Shown here: one piece after another, positions 13,366 through 19,572 of the stretch
Position numbering within the stretch: position 1 is the first letter of the stretch
Layout of the letters: every line of letters begins with the position of its first letter
Origin: Clostridium sp. 27_14
Lineage (GTDB): Bacteria; Bacillota; Clostridia; TANB77; CAG-508
DNA length: 19,572 nucleotides
Direction of reading: 5' to 3'
Assembly: GCA_001916035.1 (NCBI GenBank)
Contig: MNRQ01000010.1
Coordinates: 1 to 19,572, forward strand
Made by a program: the position numbers and the translations under genes
Notes under the pieces: model-generated
The model's database searches: none
What the model was told of the DNA's origin: nothing
The model's input: only the letters and a program-made list of their open reading frames with translations

Positions 13366-14904
13366 ATGAAAGAAAACGAGAAAATTTTAATCTTAGACTT
13401 TGGTGGTCAATACAACCAACTAATTGCACGTAGAGTACGTGAATGTAATGTATATTCAGAAGTTGTACCTTTTAATATCTCTTTAGAAAAAATTAAAGAA
13501 ATAAATCCAAAAGGTATTATTTTTACAGGTGGACCTGCAAGTGTATATGGAGAAGACTCTCCAAAATGTGATCCTGAAATATTTAATTTAGGTATACCTG
13601 TTTTAGGAATTTGTTACGGAATGCAATTAATGACCGCAACTTTAGGTGGAAATGTAGCAAGAGCCAATAAAAGAGAATATGGAACAATAGATGTATCAAT
13701 TAATAACAACTCTTTATTATTTAAAGGATTTGAAAGTACAAATATATTTTTAATGAGCCATACAGACTTTGTAGAAAAAGTACCAGAAGGGTTTCAAAAT
13801 ATCGGTCATACAGAATCATGTCCAAATGCTGCTATGGAAAATCCAGCAAAAAAACTATATGGTATTCAATTTCATCCAGAAGTAAACAACTCTGTAAATG
13901 GAACTTTAGTTATAAAAAACTTTTTATTTAATATTTGTGAATGTAGTGGAGATTGGCAAATATCATCTTTTGTAGAAGACACAATTGCTAGTTTAAAAGA
14001 AAAAATCGGAGATAAAAAAGTTTTATGTGCCCTATCTGGTGGAGTCGACTCATCTGTTGCAGCTATTTTAGTTAGTAAAGCTGCTGGAAAAAATTTAACT
14101 TGTATCTTTTTAGATCATGGTCTTTTAAGAAAAAATGAAGGTGATGAAGTCGAAAAAATCTTTAGAGAACAATTTGATATAAACCTTATACGTGTAAACT
14201 GCAAAGATCGTTTTCTTTCTAAATTAGCAGGTGTAACAGATCCTGAAAGAAAAAGAAAAATAATAGGAGAAGAATTTATTAGAGTATTTGAAGAAGAAGC
14301 AAAAAAAATCGGTACTGTTGATTTCTTAGTCCAAGGAACAATTTATCCAGATGTTATAGAAAGTGGACTAGGAAAAAGCTCTACAATAAAAAGTCATCAC
14401 AATGTTGGCGGATTACCTGAACATGTTGATTTTAAAGAGATCGTTGAACCATTACGTAATTTATTTAAAGATGAAGTTAGAAAAACAGGTTTAGAATTAG
14501 GTATTCCAGAAAATTTAGTATTTAGACAACCTTTCCCTGGTCCTGGACTTGCTATTAGAATAATTGGAGATATCACAGATGACAAATTAGATATTTTAAA
14601 AGATGCAGATGCTATTTTTAGAGAAGAAATTGCTAATGCAGGCTTACACAGATCAATTAATCAATATTTTGCAGTTCTTACAAATTTAAAATCAGTTGGT
14701 GTTATGGGCGATGAAAGAACTTATGATTATACTGTTGCTTTAAGAGCTGTTGAAACTACTGATTTTATGACAGGTGTTTGGAGTAAAATTCCTTATGAAG
14801 TCTTAGAAAAAGTATCTTCTAGAATTGTCAATGAAGTTGATCACGTTAATCGTGTTGTGTATGATATAACTTCAAAACCACCAGCAACTATTGAATGGGA
14901 ATAA
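13366..14904 (+). CDS. guaA: GMP synthase (glutamine-hydrolysing)
   Basis: Converts XMP, ATP and glutamine to GMP, AMP and glutamate, the last step of de novo guanine nucleotide synthesis (cytoplasm). 512 residues, complete. The class I glutamine amidotransferase domain (1-190) has the catalytic triad: Cys83 in GICYGMQL, His170 and Glu172 in QFHPEV. The ATP pyrophosphatase domain has the PP-loop ALSGGVDSS (224-229). Conserved QGTIYPDVIESG, KSHHNVGGLP and RQPFPGPGLAIRI (XMP/dimerisation domain) follow, ending KPPATIEWE. AAAGGA and ATG spacing is normal. Transcribed alone from its own promoter, ending at the 25-bp hairpin. Confidence 0.98.
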   Translation: MKENEKILILDFGGQYNQLIARRVRECNVYSEVVPFNISLEKIKEINPKGIIFTGGPASVYGEDSPKCDPEIFNLGIPVLGICYGMQLMTATLGGNVARANKREYGTIDVSINNNSLLFKGFESTNIFLMSHTDFVEKVPEGFQNIGHTESCPNAAMENPAKKLYGIQFHPEVNNSVNGTLVIKNFLFNICECSGDWQISSFVEDTIASLKEKIGDKKVLCALSGGVDSSVAAILVSKAAGKNLTCIFLDHGLLRKNEGDEVEKIFREQFDINLIRVNCKDRFLSKLAGVTDPERKRKIIGEEFIRVFEEEAKKIGTVDFLVQGTIYPDVIESGLGKSSTIKSHHNVGGLPEHVDFKEIVEPLRNLFKDEVRKTGLELGIPENLVFRQPFPGPGLAIRIIGDITDDKLDILKDADAIFREEIANAGLHRSINQYFAVLTNLKSVGVMGDERTYDYTVALRAVETTDFMTGVWSKIPYEVLEKVSSRIVNEVDHVNRVVYDITSKPPATIEWE

Positions 14905-14943
14905 ATTTTTGTATTCAAATATAAAATTAATACATACTTTTAG

Positions 14944-15001
14944 AAACTAAAGGAGTAATAAAAACATTAATAATTCAATGTTTTTATTACTCCTTTAGTT
15001 T
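14944..15001. terminator. Bidirectional terminator with a perfect 25-bp stem
   Basis: Arms 14944-14968 and 14977-15001 are exact complements around an 8-base loop (AATAATTC). It lies between convergent guaA and the AI-2E permease gene and contains the last seven bases of the permease coding sequence, including its stop. Both directions give T-rich exits. Confidence 0.85.
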
Positions 15002-16092
15002 ATATCTAATATAGTTTTAACAACTCCACCATCAATAAAAGTAGAAAAAATATTTTTAATAACAATCAAAGCTATTGGACCAATTAACATTCCAATAACA
15101 CCAATAAATTTGAATCCTGTATACATAGCAACCAATGTAAAAATTGGATGTACTCCAATATTTTTGCTAACTAATTTTGGTTCTAAAAATTGTCTTACTA
15201 TAGACATTATAATCCATAAAACCAAAATTGCTATTCCCAACTTTACATCTCCATTCAAACCACATACAATAGCCCATGGAACCATAGCTGTTCCAGAACC
15301 AAGTATAGGTAAAGCATCAACAAAAGCTATTGCAATTGCTATAAGCAACGGAAATTCAATAGCAAATCCAAAAAACTTCAAAATATAAAGGCCAACCAAT
15401 GAAATAAAAAAGGAAATTAAAATCAATGTAGCTTCAGCTTTTAAATAACCACCTAAAGTCTGAGTCAAATCTCTAAAATGTTTGCCAAATCTCATCATCC
15501 ATGTTTTTGGAAAATGGTGTTCCATCTGATCCAACATATATATTTTATCTACACACATAAAATATAATGCTATTACTGTAACAGAAAAATATATAGCAAT
15601 TGTCGGTATTGAAGTTACAATCTTTATTAAACCATTTAAAAAGTTTCTAGCCCACATAGAAATATTTGTTAAAATATCACCTGTAGAAGTTTGTAAAACC
15701 TCTTGAATTTCAATAGGTAATTTTATTTTTCCAAAATCCAATTTTTGCAAAAAACTTTGAAACAAATTATATATTTTTTCAATATATTCATTTAAGTCTT
15801 GTAACAAACTTGATGCTTCTGAAAATAATGTTATTATTCCCCATGTTAACAAGCCTAATATTATTGCAGAAACTATAAAAAAAAGTATTATAGAACTTGT
15901 CTTCCTTGTAGCTTTTGTTTTATTCATAACCCATTTTATAGCAGGCTCCATTAATAAATAAATAATAAAAGCAATTAAAAAAGGCATGTAAAAAACAGCC
16001 AACTTGAATGTAATACATAATCCTATTAAAACAAAAATAACATATAATAATCTTTTAAAAACCTTTGTCCAATATGGCATATTAATAATCAT
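14995..16092 (-). CDS. AI-2E family (YtvI-like) transporter
   Basis: 365 residues, the usual length for the AI-2E/PerM superfamily. About seven to eight membrane helices are visible: YVIFVLIGLCITF, YMPFLIAFIIYLLMEP, IILFFIVSAIILGLLTWGI, AIYFSVTVIALYF, ATLILISFFISLVGLYIL, LLIAIAIAFVDALPILGSG, LGIAILVLWIIMSIV and FIGVIGMLIGPIALIVI. Family hallmarks are the DALPILGSGTAMVPWAI loop, VRQFLEPKLVSKNIGVHP and GFKFIGVIGMLIGPIAL near the C-terminus. Some members export autoinducer-2 or act as sodium/proton antiporters; the Clostridia/Bacilli form YtvI is linked to sporulation. The substrate is not determinable. GGGGGAAAG precedes the ATG by eight to twelve bases. Its own terminator is shared with guaA. 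Confidence 0.9.
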   Translation of the reverse strand: MIINMPYWTKVFKRLLYVIFVLIGLCITFKLAVFYMPFLIAFIIYLLMEPAIKWVMNKTKATRKTSSIILFFIVSAIILGLLTWGIITLFSEASSLLQDLNEYIEKIYNLFQSFLQKLDFGKIKLPIEIQEVLQTSTGDILTNISMWARNFLNGLIKIVTSIPTIAIYFSVTVIALYFMCVDKIYMLDQMEHHFPKTWMMRFGKHFRDLTQTLGGYLKAEATLILISFFISLVGLYILKFFGFAIEFPLLIAIAIAFVDALPILGSGTAMVPWAIVCGLNGDVKLGIAILVLWIIMSIVRQFLEPKLVSKNIGVHPIFTLVAMYTGFKFIGVIGMLIGPIALIVIKNIFSTFIDGGVVKTILDIN

Positions 16093-16135
16093 CTATCTAT
16101 CTTTCCCCCACTTGTTTATATAATTATTATATGTA

Positions 16136-16163
16136 AAAAAAGGCAGAAATATCCGCCTTTTTT
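16136..16163 (-). terminator. Rho-independent terminator of the CBS protein gene
   Basis: AAAAAAGGC and GCCTTTTTT form a 9-bp stem around a 10-base loop; on the minus strand it lies about 90 bases after the CBS stop and ends in a T run. Confidence 0.7.
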
Positions 16164-16251
16164 AATGTTTATACTCTTTTTTAATAAAAACGAATTTTTT
16201 ATTATACCTTACAAATCTTCTATCTTAAAAAGAGTTTATAATATTAAATAA

Positions 16252-16701
16252 TTATTCAGCATTCTTCTCATTTGGTTTACATTCACAAATATTTTTTATT
16301 GTTTGGTTTACTTCCTGAGTTCCTAATTCTCTATCATTGTTACACAAATCACCAATAGTTAATATTCCTATTACATGGTTATTTGTGTCACAAACAGGTA
16401 GCCTTCTTATTTGTTCCTGACACATCTTTGATTCAGCATTTGTTACTTCATCATCACCTGTACAACTACAAACATCACATGTCATTATTTCACTTATTGG
16501 AGTTGTACTAGCATTTTTATTACATGCAACTGTTCTTAATAAAATGTCTCTATCTGTAACTATTCCACATAAACAATTGTTATCATCACAAATAGGTATT
16601 GAACCTACATGATTTTTACTCATTAATTTAGCTACATCGCTTACTGTTGTTTCTGGTTTTGCACAACATACATCATCACACATACAATCTTTAACTTTCA
16701 T
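16252..16701 (-). CDS. CBS-domain-pair protein, exceptionally Cys-rich
   Basis: 149 residues containing one Bateman module: CBS1 (about 8-60: TTVSDVAKLMSKNHVGSIPI, CGIVTDRDILLRT) and CBS2 (about 70-125: EIMTCDV, AESKMCQEQIRRLPV, IGILTIGDL), the standard adenine-nucleotide binding fold. No catalytic domain is attached. It carries 16 cysteines (6, 8, 12, 13, 38, 43, 45, 60, 75, 78, 80, 94, 104, 120, 139, 141), about 11 percent of residues, in clusters (CMCDDVCC, CLC, CDVCSC, CEC). Ordinary CBS proteins have few. Clusters near the nucleotide sites suggest metal, redox or Fe-S sensing; this is inference. AAAGGTGG precedes ATG by nine bases. Confidence 0.88.
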   Translation of the reverse strand: MKVKDCMCDDVCCAKPETTVSDVAKLMSKNHVGSIPICDDNNCLCGIVTDRDILLRTVACNKNASTTPISEIMTCDVCSCTGDDEVTNAESKMCQEQIRRLPVCDTNNHVIGILTIGDLCNNDRELGTQEVNQTIKNICECKPNEKNAE

Positions 16702-16801
16702 AATAAAATACCACCTTTCGATTTTTATAATTTTATTTTTCCCAATTCAACTTTTTTTATGTTTTATACTTTTTTGAAATTTTGGTATTTATTAAAAATA
16801 A

Positions 16802-17305
16802 TTATCTTGGTCTAACTGGTGGACGTGCTGGTGGAGGTGGCGGACCAAATGGCGGTCTCATTGGTGGACGTGGTGGAGCAGGTGGTCTAAACGGTGGAAG
16901 TGATCTTTGTAATAACTCTCTTAATATTAAAATTTTTATCAAATCTTGTAAATTTGAATTTTGCCTATCTCCCCTATCTTCTTTAATCTTTTTTTCGCCT
17001 TGAACTTTTAGATATACTTCTTCAGTCATTTTATTTATAGTTTCTTTTGTTAATTCTCCTCTATTTTCCTGGCATTTTTCTTGAATTATTGGATATATTA
17101 ATGTATATATATCAGGATAAAAATCTTCTAAATATTTATTTGCATCTCTATTGTTCATATCACTTTCAATATTAGTATCTAAAAAATTTTGGTAATTATT
17201 TCTATTATCATAATTCAAATTATACATTTCATTTTGATATAATGGCTGTTTTTCCGGATATCCTAATACACTTCTTATGTACTCTTGATATATTTCATCA
17301 TACAT
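16802..17305 (-). CDS. Hypothetical protein with Pro/Arg-rich C-terminal tail
   Basis: 167 residues, no signal peptide or membrane helix. An N-terminal Tyr/Asn-rich stretch (MYDEIYQEYIRSVLGYPE) leads to a helical core with YPDIYTLIYPIIQ, KETINKMTEEVYLKVQG and DLIKILILRELLQR. The last 32 residues (about 136-167) are proline-rich with repeated RPP (PPFRPP, PRPPMRPPFG, PARPPVRPR), giving a strongly basic, probably extended tail. GAAGGAGG sits seven bases before the ATG. The tail's DNA is unusually GC-rich for this window. It resembles small cell-envelope or spore-associated proteins of Clostridia, but no family is recognised. Function unknown. Confidence 0.72.
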   Translation of the reverse strand: MYDEIYQEYIRSVLGYPEKQPLYQNEMYNLNYDNRNNYQNFLDTNIESDMNNRDANKYLEDFYPDIYTLIYPIIQEKCQENRGELTKETINKMTEEVYLKVQGEKKIKEDRGDRQNSNLQDLIKILILRELLQRSLPPFRPPAPPRPPMRPPFGPPPPPARPPVRPR

Positions 17306-17325
17306 ATTATAACCTCCTTCAAAGT

Positions 17326-17354
17326 ATAATATGTACTTTATAATTTTTTGTTAA
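17326..17354 (-). promoter_or_regulatory. SigA-type promoter of the Pro/Arg-tailed protein gene
   Basis: On the minus strand TTAACA (17354-17349), 17 bases, TATTAT (17331-17326), about 20 bases before the ATG. It lies just past the terminator of the cadherin-like protein gene. Confidence 0.5.
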
Positions 17355-17362
17355 AAAATAGA

Positions 17363-17386
17363 AGTAGGATTTATTAAATCTCTACT
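17363..17386 (-). terminator. Rho-independent terminator of the cadherin-like protein gene
   Basis: AGTAG-GATTT and AAATC-T-CTACT pair with one bulged base around a 3-base loop; on the minus strand it follows the stop by about 27 bases and is succeeded by a TATTTTTT tail. Confidence 0.6.
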
Positions 17387-17413
17387 CCTTATAAGTGCAA
17401 ATATATTAATGCT

Positions 17414-18835
17414 CTACTTAAATCTTTTTCCTTTGCTTTTTTTCATTTTAGCATGGTTCTTTTTTTCTTTTTTAAATTCATTTTGATGTATATCTTCATG
17501 TTCTGTCACACCTTCTTCATAAGGCATATATATGCCACTATACACACTATTTTTATTTTTGATAAGATGTACTATTAATATTATAATTACAATTAGAATT
17601 GCTACAACTAATATAACTATTACAAAGTTTTCTTTTATTATCTTATATGTTAAATTCACAACATTTTCCTGTTTTTTCTCTTTAGTTACATTTATTTGAT
17701 ATGTTGCCATATTTTCGTCTGACTCATCTGATACAATAATAGTTATTGTATTTTCACCATCTTTTAAATTTTCATTGCCAGTTATATCTACTTTACTTCC
17801 TTCTGTTATTGGTGTTGCTATAATTTCTAAACTTTCTTTATCATCTTCTAATTTTGTATTATATTCATATACATTTTTTTTAAACTCAGGACTTAATGTT
17901 AGTCCTTCTATTTTTAATTCTGATAAACCAATTTTTTGTTCATCACTTTCTATATTTTCTTCATTTTGTTCTTGATTATTATTTTCTGTTACATCATTAC
18001 TTTCCACAGTGTTTTCTGTCGTTTCTTCTCCTGTTGCTTCTTCTCCAGCTGATGAATTTGATTTTTCTCTTGTTACAGTCAATTTATATGTTTTCGTTGT
18101 TTTACCATCTTCTGCTGTTACTTTTATTTCAAAATTGTTTTGTCCTTCTTTTAGCTGTTTTTTTCCTGTTCCTGATATTGTTTGTTTTTGATTTTGTGGT
18201 GATACTGCATATACTTCTATACTTGATACACTATTTGGCACTGTTGTTGAGTATGATGTTTTATTTGGTGTAAAACCAGAAAAATCAAAATCATTTGGTT
18301 TTATTCCTAGATTTCCTAATATTGCTACTGATGATTTTGTCTGTGTATTATTTGATTGATTACTGCTTGCTTGATTGCTACTTGTTCCTTGATTTGTTTG
18401 TGTAGTACCACTATTTGTGCCTGTACTATCACCTGAATTGCTATTACCATTATTATTTGAAGTTGTCTTTTTTATTTTTATATTTACTGGATTTGCTGAA
18501 GATTCAATCGGATTTTCATCCTGATCACCAACTCCACTTGCAGCCGGTGATGCATTTACTACTATATCACCAGAATTTACAGAAGTTACCGTTACTGTTT
18601 TAGTATCATTTTGTAAAAAAACTGTACTAGGACTAACAGTAGCATTACTAGCAGTAATATTCACTTGTCCATAAGCATTATTTGCTATTATGGATAATGT
18701 AAAAGATTCTCCCTGATTTATTTCACTTTTAGAAGCCTTTATTGAAAAACTTCCCGCTGCATAAGCGTTATTTTCAAATAAAATACATGCTATCATCACT
18801 GCTAAAAAAACTATTTGCTTTATATATTTTTTCAT
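17414..18835 (-). CDS. Cell-surface protein with two cadherin-like beta-sandwich domains and C-terminal membrane anchor
   Basis: 473 residues. Signal peptide 1-26 (KKYIKQIVFLAVMIACIL...AYA). Residues 28-120 form an Ig-like/beta-sandwich domain (FSIKASKSEINQGESFTLSI). A Ser/Thr/Asn/Gly linker (124-168) follows. Two cadherin-like beta-sandwich domains (PF12733-type) lie at 170-257 (LGNLGIKPNDFDFSGFTPNK ... TVTRE) and 303-386 (LSELKIEGLTLSPEFKKNVYEY ... NVTKE), joined by a Glu/Asn-rich linker (258-300). A transmembrane helix lies at 404-426, then a 47-residue basic cytoplasmic tail (KKEKKNHAKMKKSKGKRFK). The extracellular domains suggest adhesion or a scaffold role. It starts 38 bases after the stop of the dockerin-bearing gene, with its own AAAGGATG site, and is probably co-transcribed. 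The N-terminal domain is shorter than a cohesin and not one by visible motifs. Confidence 0.87.
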   Translation of the reverse strand: MKKYIKQIVFLAVMIACILFENNAYAAGSFSIKASKSEINQGESFTLSIIANNAYGQVNITASNATVSPSTVFLQNDTKTVTVTSVNSGDIVVNASPAASGVGDQDENPIESSANPVNIKIKKTTSNNNGNSNSGDSTGTNSGTTQTNQGTSSNQASSNQSNNTQTKSSVAILGNLGIKPNDFDFSGFTPNKTSYSTTVPNSVSSIEVYAVSPQNQKQTISGTGKKQLKEGQNNFEIKVTAEDGKTTKTYKLTVTREKSNSSAGEEATGEETTENTVESNDVTENNNQEQNEENIESDEQKIGLSELKIEGLTLSPEFKKNVYEYNTKLEDDKESLEIIATPITEGSKVDITGNENLKDGENTITIIVSDESDENMATYQINVTKEKKQENVVNLTYKIIKENFVIVILVVAILIVIIILIVHLIKNKNSVYSGIYMPYEEGVTEHEDIHQNEFKKEKKNHAKMKKSKGKRFK

Positions 18836-18873
18836 TTTTATTCATCCTTTCATATTGTAAATATTGTATAGCT

Positions 18874-19572
18874 TTATTTTAATTCTATCTTTTTTGTACC
18901 CATTATATAGTTCATTATTCTTATATAATCAAATGAGTTTACTATTCCATCATTATTAGCATCTGCTGCTTCTTTTTCATAACCATTTAACTGCTTTCTA
19001 CCCATTATATAATTCATTACTCTTATATAATCAAATGAATTTACTATTCCATCTGCATTAGCATCACCTTTTTTTATGACCGTATAGGTATCCTTTACTA
19101 TAAAATTTGTAGCCATATTATCATTTTCACCATTTAAAAAACTTCCATCAGCTTTAGTTATTTTTACGCTTCCCCCAAAAGCTTCTAAGATATCCTTTGC
19201 TATTGCATCTGGTGACACTTTGATTATCTTTTTTTCATCATTTATTAATACTTTAGCTGTATTATGATATTTATTCTCGTTATTATTTGAATTATTACCA
19301 TTGCTATTATTATTGTTATTATTGCTACCATTTGTAGTATTAATAGGAACTAAATATAATTTATAATCAGTTTCATAATCAAAAGTTTCTCTAGGAGCAT
19401 AACCTACATTTCCATTAGCCTTTTGGATTTTATCCCAATAAGCACCATTAATTTTAGTTCTACCTTTTTCTAATCTTGCAACAATTTCATCTTTCCATAA
19501 CCAATCCACTTTTGTACTATCTTCTGGTGCTTTTCTTAATTTTAAACTAGTTGTCACATTTATTTTTACCAA
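18874..19572 (-). CDS. Secreted SH3b-dockerin type I protein (5' end outside window)
   Basis: The frame is open to the window edge (LVKINVTTSL..., the first codon being TTG), so this is a C-terminal fragment of at least 232 residues. Residues 4-68 are an SH3b-like domain (VTTSLKLRKAPEDSTK ... WDKIQKANGNVGYAP) of the kind that binds cell wall. An Asn-rich linker (79-101) and a small beta domain (103-167) that often precedes dockerins come next. A type I dockerin follows (168-231) with two 23-residue calcium-binding repeats: GDANADGIVNSFDYIRVMNY and ADANNDGIVNSFDYIRIMNY, each with loop D-x-N/D-x-D-G (170, 172, 174, 175, 178, 181 and 204, 206, 208, 212, 215). Dockerins bind cohesins, so the protein may dock to a cohesin elsewhere; none was seen in the window. 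The catalytic part, if any, is upstream. Confidence 0.85.
   Translation of the reverse strand: MVKINVTTSLKLRKAPEDSTKVDWLWKDEIVARLEKGRTKINGAYWDKIQKANGNVGYAPRETFDYETDYKLYLVPINTTNGSNNNNNNSNGNNSNNNENKYHNTAKVLINDEKKIIKVSPDAIAKDILEAFGGSVKITKADGSFLNGENDNMATNFIVKDTYTVIKKGDANADGIVNSFDYIRVMNYIMGRKQLNGYEKEAADANNDGIVNSFDYIRIMNYIMGTKKIELK
18898..19065. repeat. Direct repeat encoding the two dockerin calcium loops
   Basis: 66-bp units at 18898-18963 and 19000-19065 share 60 of 66 bases, offset 102 bases. Each encodes one calcium-binding repeat of the dockerin. The high DNA identity, synonymous sites included, points to a recent internal duplication or conversion. Confidence 0.8.

Noticed and set aside
16782..17003. 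Gly-rich open frame on the plus strand
   Set aside because: It is the antisense of the RPP-coding tail; Pro codons read as Gly on the other strand. No start signal.
18009..18273. Hydrophobic plus-strand frames across the cadherin-like gene
   Set aside because: They arise from the antisense of Glu/Asn/Ser-rich codons (reading as Phe/Leu) and have no ribosome binding sites.
1..19572. CRISPR arrays, tRNA or rRNA genes, insertion sequences
   Set aside because: No spaced short repeats, cloverleaf sequences or transposase motifs were seen on either strand.

Overview
The window is AT-rich DNA with clean Shine-Dalgarno sites (mostly AGGAGG or AAAGGA), some GTG and TTG starts, short AT-rich rho-independent terminators and typical Firmicutes gene content: uvrB, smpB, guaA, an AI-2E/YtvI-like permease, a DUF1540 protein, a Mbeg1-like hydrolase, and a dockerin plus a cadherin-like beta-sandwich protein. 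Together these suggest a low-GC member of the Clostridia, quite possibly an uncultured gut lineage. Genus-level placement is not possible from the sequence alone. No tRNA, rRNA, CRISPR array, transposase or integrase was seen.

Region 1 (1 to about 1400, plus strand) holds the 3' part of a MalY/PatB-type aminotransferase and an iron-containing alcohol dehydrogenase that loses its C-terminal half. At about 1400-1410 this meets the start of an opposite-strand gene that is also cut off. Two genes broken head-on at one point indicate a rearrangement or an assembly join. Region 2 (1410-2400, minus) holds an unknown two-helix membrane protein with a Cys cluster. Region 3 (2460-4544, plus) is uvrB, followed by a long imperfect hairpin.

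Region 4 (4700-8080) holds a 67-residue unknown protein with a TTG start, a frameshifted Mbeg1-like hydrolase, two secreted or membrane-anchored low-complexity proteins, and smpB with a single extra base. Region 5 (8100-12410, all minus) holds a DUF1540 mini-protein, a 1-Cys-type peroxiredoxin, an unknown 127-residue protein, a DnaB-like helicase with an unusual 125-residue acidic insert, and a DUF308/HdeD-like membrane protein. Region 6 (12711-14904, plus) holds a DUF1980-domain protein and guaA, ending in a perfect 25-bp hairpin shared with the convergent gene. Region 7 (14995-19572, all minus) holds an AI-2E/YtvI-like permease, an exceptionally Cys-rich CBS-pair protein, a protein with a Pro/Arg-rich tail, and an apparent two-gene unit: an SH3b-dockerin protein (5' end outside the window) followed 38 bases later by a membrane-anchored cadherin-like protein.

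Most genes are housekeeping or singletons with their own promoters and terminators, and no classical defence or mobile system is visible. The points most worth a second look are the DnaB-like helicase, the Cys-rich CBS protein, the cell-surface pair at the right end, and three damaged genes (adh, Mbeg1-like, smpB). The two frameshifts are each repaired by removing one base, which suggests base-level or assembly error at least as much as real decay.
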